Source of the DNA: Nitrosopumilales archaeon
GTDB taxonomy: Archaea > Thermoproteota > Nitrososphaeria > Nitrososphaerales > Nitrosopumilaceae
DNA: 6,387 nt
NCBI GenBank assembly: GCA_016176745.1
Contig: JACOWO010000048.1
Span: 1-6,387 of the forward strand
Direction: 5' to 3'
In this document: one piece after another, positions 5,002 to 6,387 of the stretch
Position numbering within the stretch: position 1 is the stretch's first letter
How the letters are laid out: each line of letters begins with the position of its first letter
Made by a program: the position numbers and the translations under genes
The notes under the pieces: generated by a model
Told to the model about the DNA's origin: nothing
Seen by the model: the letters and a program-made list of their open reading frames with translations, nothing else
Databases searched by the model: none

Positions 5002-6387
5002 CTACATCAATGCTTGTTGTGCTTCGTGCATCATCTGGCTTTTTGCACAACCAACTGCTAATTCGTCACCAGCACCTCTTCGCATAAGACCTCTGTAGAG
5101 GCCATCTTCTAGTTTAACGCCTTCTCTTTGTTCCCATTCTTCAACGGTGATAGAAAATTTCTTTTGAATTCTGTCTCTATACCATTCTGGAATTACATTG
5201 AATGCACAGAATGGGATGATTCTAAGATCGGGTGTAACATAATGAATATCACACCTCTGTAGTCTTTCAAGATCTTCATTATATTTGTCTTGGAAGTGCA
5301 TCATGCCTAGGAATAGACCTTTAACATGCCATGAACCTACTGCGTCAAATGATCTTTTCATCAATATGTTTCCAAACATCTTTGCTAAATCTAGTCCAGC
5401 AGGTTGCTTCTTCTTATCAACAAAACTAGAGAGTTTTCTTACAACTTCAAGCATTGTAAAGTACTTGTTTTTGCCAGAGCGGATTTCTTCTGCTTTGTCT
5501 TCAAAGAGCTCAAGCATTCCCTGAATGTCACAGAATCGTGGCATTGGAACAAGCTCCTTTGTTTCTTCATCTTGGAATACATATGTACCTGCTCCACATG
5601 CAAAATGAATTGACAGTTCATACTTTGGTTTACTAGAAAATGCTTCAATTACATTAGTAAGTGGCATACAGCTTGGAACTGGGAACCAGTCGTCAACTGT
5701 AACCTGACCACTTGTTTGTTCTTCAATTCTTTGTATACAGTCTGGAATTGTAATTCTATATTTTTCTCGTTCTGTCTTACCCATTCTACCAGTCAGTGAA
5801 ACTGGTTGAAAGTTTATTGCATGGACAACATCCATGTTTTTTTGAGCATATCTAACAATTCCACCTAGTTCGTGGTCATTAATCGATTTGATAACGGTTG
5901 GAACAAAAACTACTGTTGTGCCTGTTTTTCTGCAACTATCAAGTGCGTAAGGAATTTCCCAGTGATTCTTTGGATTTGTTCTTGGCGTTACACCGTCAAA
6001 ACTTAGATAGAGATTGTTGCAACCAGCGAGTCTTACCTCACGTGCAGATTCTGGATCCATTGCATGTCTAATACCATTGGTATTCATCTGAATATGATCA
6101 ACTCCTTCTTCTTTCATTATTTTGATAACTTTGGTAATGTCTTCTCTTAGCATTGGTTCACCACCTGTAATCTGCATAGAGTTTCCTGGAATTGGTCTTT
6201 CTGCTTTTAGTGTCTTCATCATTGCTCTAACTTGGTCAAGTGATGGCTCATACATGTAAGCACCTTCTAGTCCTTTCTTAACGTAGAAGAAGCAATACCA
6301 GCATGTAAGATCACATCTGTTTGTGACTATCATATTTGCAAGGCCGCTATGAGACAAGTGGTTAGAACATAGTCCACAGTTATTTGG
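5002..6387 (-). CDS. tes: Tes-like radical SAM enzyme (tetraether lipid synthase family), 5'-truncated by window edge
   Basis: This is a radical S-adenosylmethionine enzyme. Tetraether synthase (Tes; Methanocaldococcus MJ0619 family, COG1964) joins the phytanyl chain ends of two archaeol-type lipids to make membrane-spanning GDGTs. The frame is open to the right edge, giving 461 visible residues. The codons before the TTG at 6357 read NNCGLCSNH, matching the Cys-rich N-terminal region of this family, so that TTG is internal. The radical SAM cluster motif CDLTCWYC (C-x3-C-x2-C) is encoded at 6315-6292, followed by MQITGGEPML and NTNGIR. Further Cys occur in FACGAG, RFCDIQG, QRCDIHY and IPFCAFN, the last two resembling the family's C-terminal metal-binding block (HFxDxYN...C.IHY...IIPFCA.N). 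No cobalamin-binding domain is seen, which argues against GrsA/GrsB ring synthases. Roughly 60-100 N-terminal residues are probably missing. Higher GC than the neighbours suggests a core gene. The symbol rests on family resemblance; a paralogue with another lipid role is possible. Confidence 0.8.
   Translation of the reverse strand, partial: PNNCGLCSNHLSHSGLANMIVTNRCDLTCWYCFFYVKKGLEGAYMYEPSLDQVRAMMKTLKAERPIPGNSMQITGGEPMLREDITKVIKIMKEEGVDHIQMNTNGIRHAMDPESAREVRLAGCNNLYLSFDGVTPRTNPKNHWEIPYALDSCRKTGTTVVFVPTVIKSINDHELGGIVRYAQKNMDVVHAINFQPVSLTGRMGKTEREKYRITIPDCIQRIEEQTSGQVTVDDWFPVPSCMPLTNVIEAFSSKPKYELSIHFACGAGTYVFQDEETKELVPMPRFCDIQGMLELFEDKAEEIRSGKNKYFTMLEVVRKLSSFVDKKKQPAGLDLAKMFGNILMKRSFDAVGSWHVKGLFLGMMHFQDKYNEDLERLQRCDIHYVTPDLRIIPFCAFNVIPEWYRDRIQKKFSITVEEWEQREGVKLEDGLYRGLMRRGAGDELAVGCAKSQMMHEAQQALM

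Noticed and set aside
5285..5648. Small plus- and minus-strand reading frames within the Tes-like gene
   Set aside because: They overlap conserved coding sequence, have no recognisable domains and no sensible start signals.
6355..6357. TTG at 6357 as the true start of the radical SAM gene
   Set aside because: The upstream frame is open to the edge and encodes the family's CGLC element; a start here would remove part of a conserved metal-binding region.
5002..6387. Assignment as a GDGT ring synthase (GrsA/GrsB)
   Set aside because: Those enzymes carry an N-terminal cobalamin-binding domain; the visible Cys-rich sequence before and after the radical SAM core fits Tes/COG1964 instead. The missing N-terminus leaves a small doubt.

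Overview
The window looks like chromosomal DNA from an ammonia-oxidising archaeon of the Nitrosopumilus type (Thaumarchaeota/Nitrososphaerota). The evidence is low GC, very tight gene packing with convergent stops only 1 and 9 nt apart, archaeal TATA-type promoter sequence, frequent TTG starts, and a gene of the tetraether lipid synthase (Tes) family, whose product makes archaeal membrane-spanning lipids. The lineage is an inference from these traits; no rRNA or other marker gene is present.

Layout: (1) the 3' end of a GT4 glycosyltransferase (+ strand, cut by the left edge); (2) a minus-strand operon reading from about 2976 down to 386, with a nucleotide-sugar 6-dehydrogenase (UDP-hexose or UDP-HexNAc to uronic acid) followed by an asparagine-synthase-fold amide ligase that has no glutaminase domain; (3) a 116-nt divergent spacer with a 14-bp perfectly palindromic TATA element, equidistant from the two flanking start codons; (4) a plus-strand GalE/WbpP-type nucleotide-sugar epimerase; (5) a minus-strand GT4 glycosyltransferase whose stop lies 1 nt from the epimerase stop; (6) a minus-strand Tes-like radical SAM enzyme, cut by the right edge.

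Working together, regions 1-5 read as a surface-glycan module. The epimerase sets the sugar configuration, the dehydrogenase oxidises C6 to a carboxylate, the ligase could turn that carboxylate into an amide (hypothesis), and the glycosyltransferases assemble the product, plausibly for S-layer N-glycans or exopolysaccharide. The Tes-like gene belongs to membrane-lipid synthesis. It has visibly higher GC (roughly 37-47% in sampled lines, against 22-30% in the glycan genes), so the boundary near position 5000 probably separates core genome from a variable glycan island.

Most interesting points: the symmetric shared TATA palindrome; the ligase with altered catalytic positions beside a dehydrogenase that itself has Asn in place of the usual catalytic Asp; and an apparent single-A loss at the ligase start. 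No tRNA, rRNA, CRISPR array, insertion sequence or stretch over 300 nt without a gene was found.
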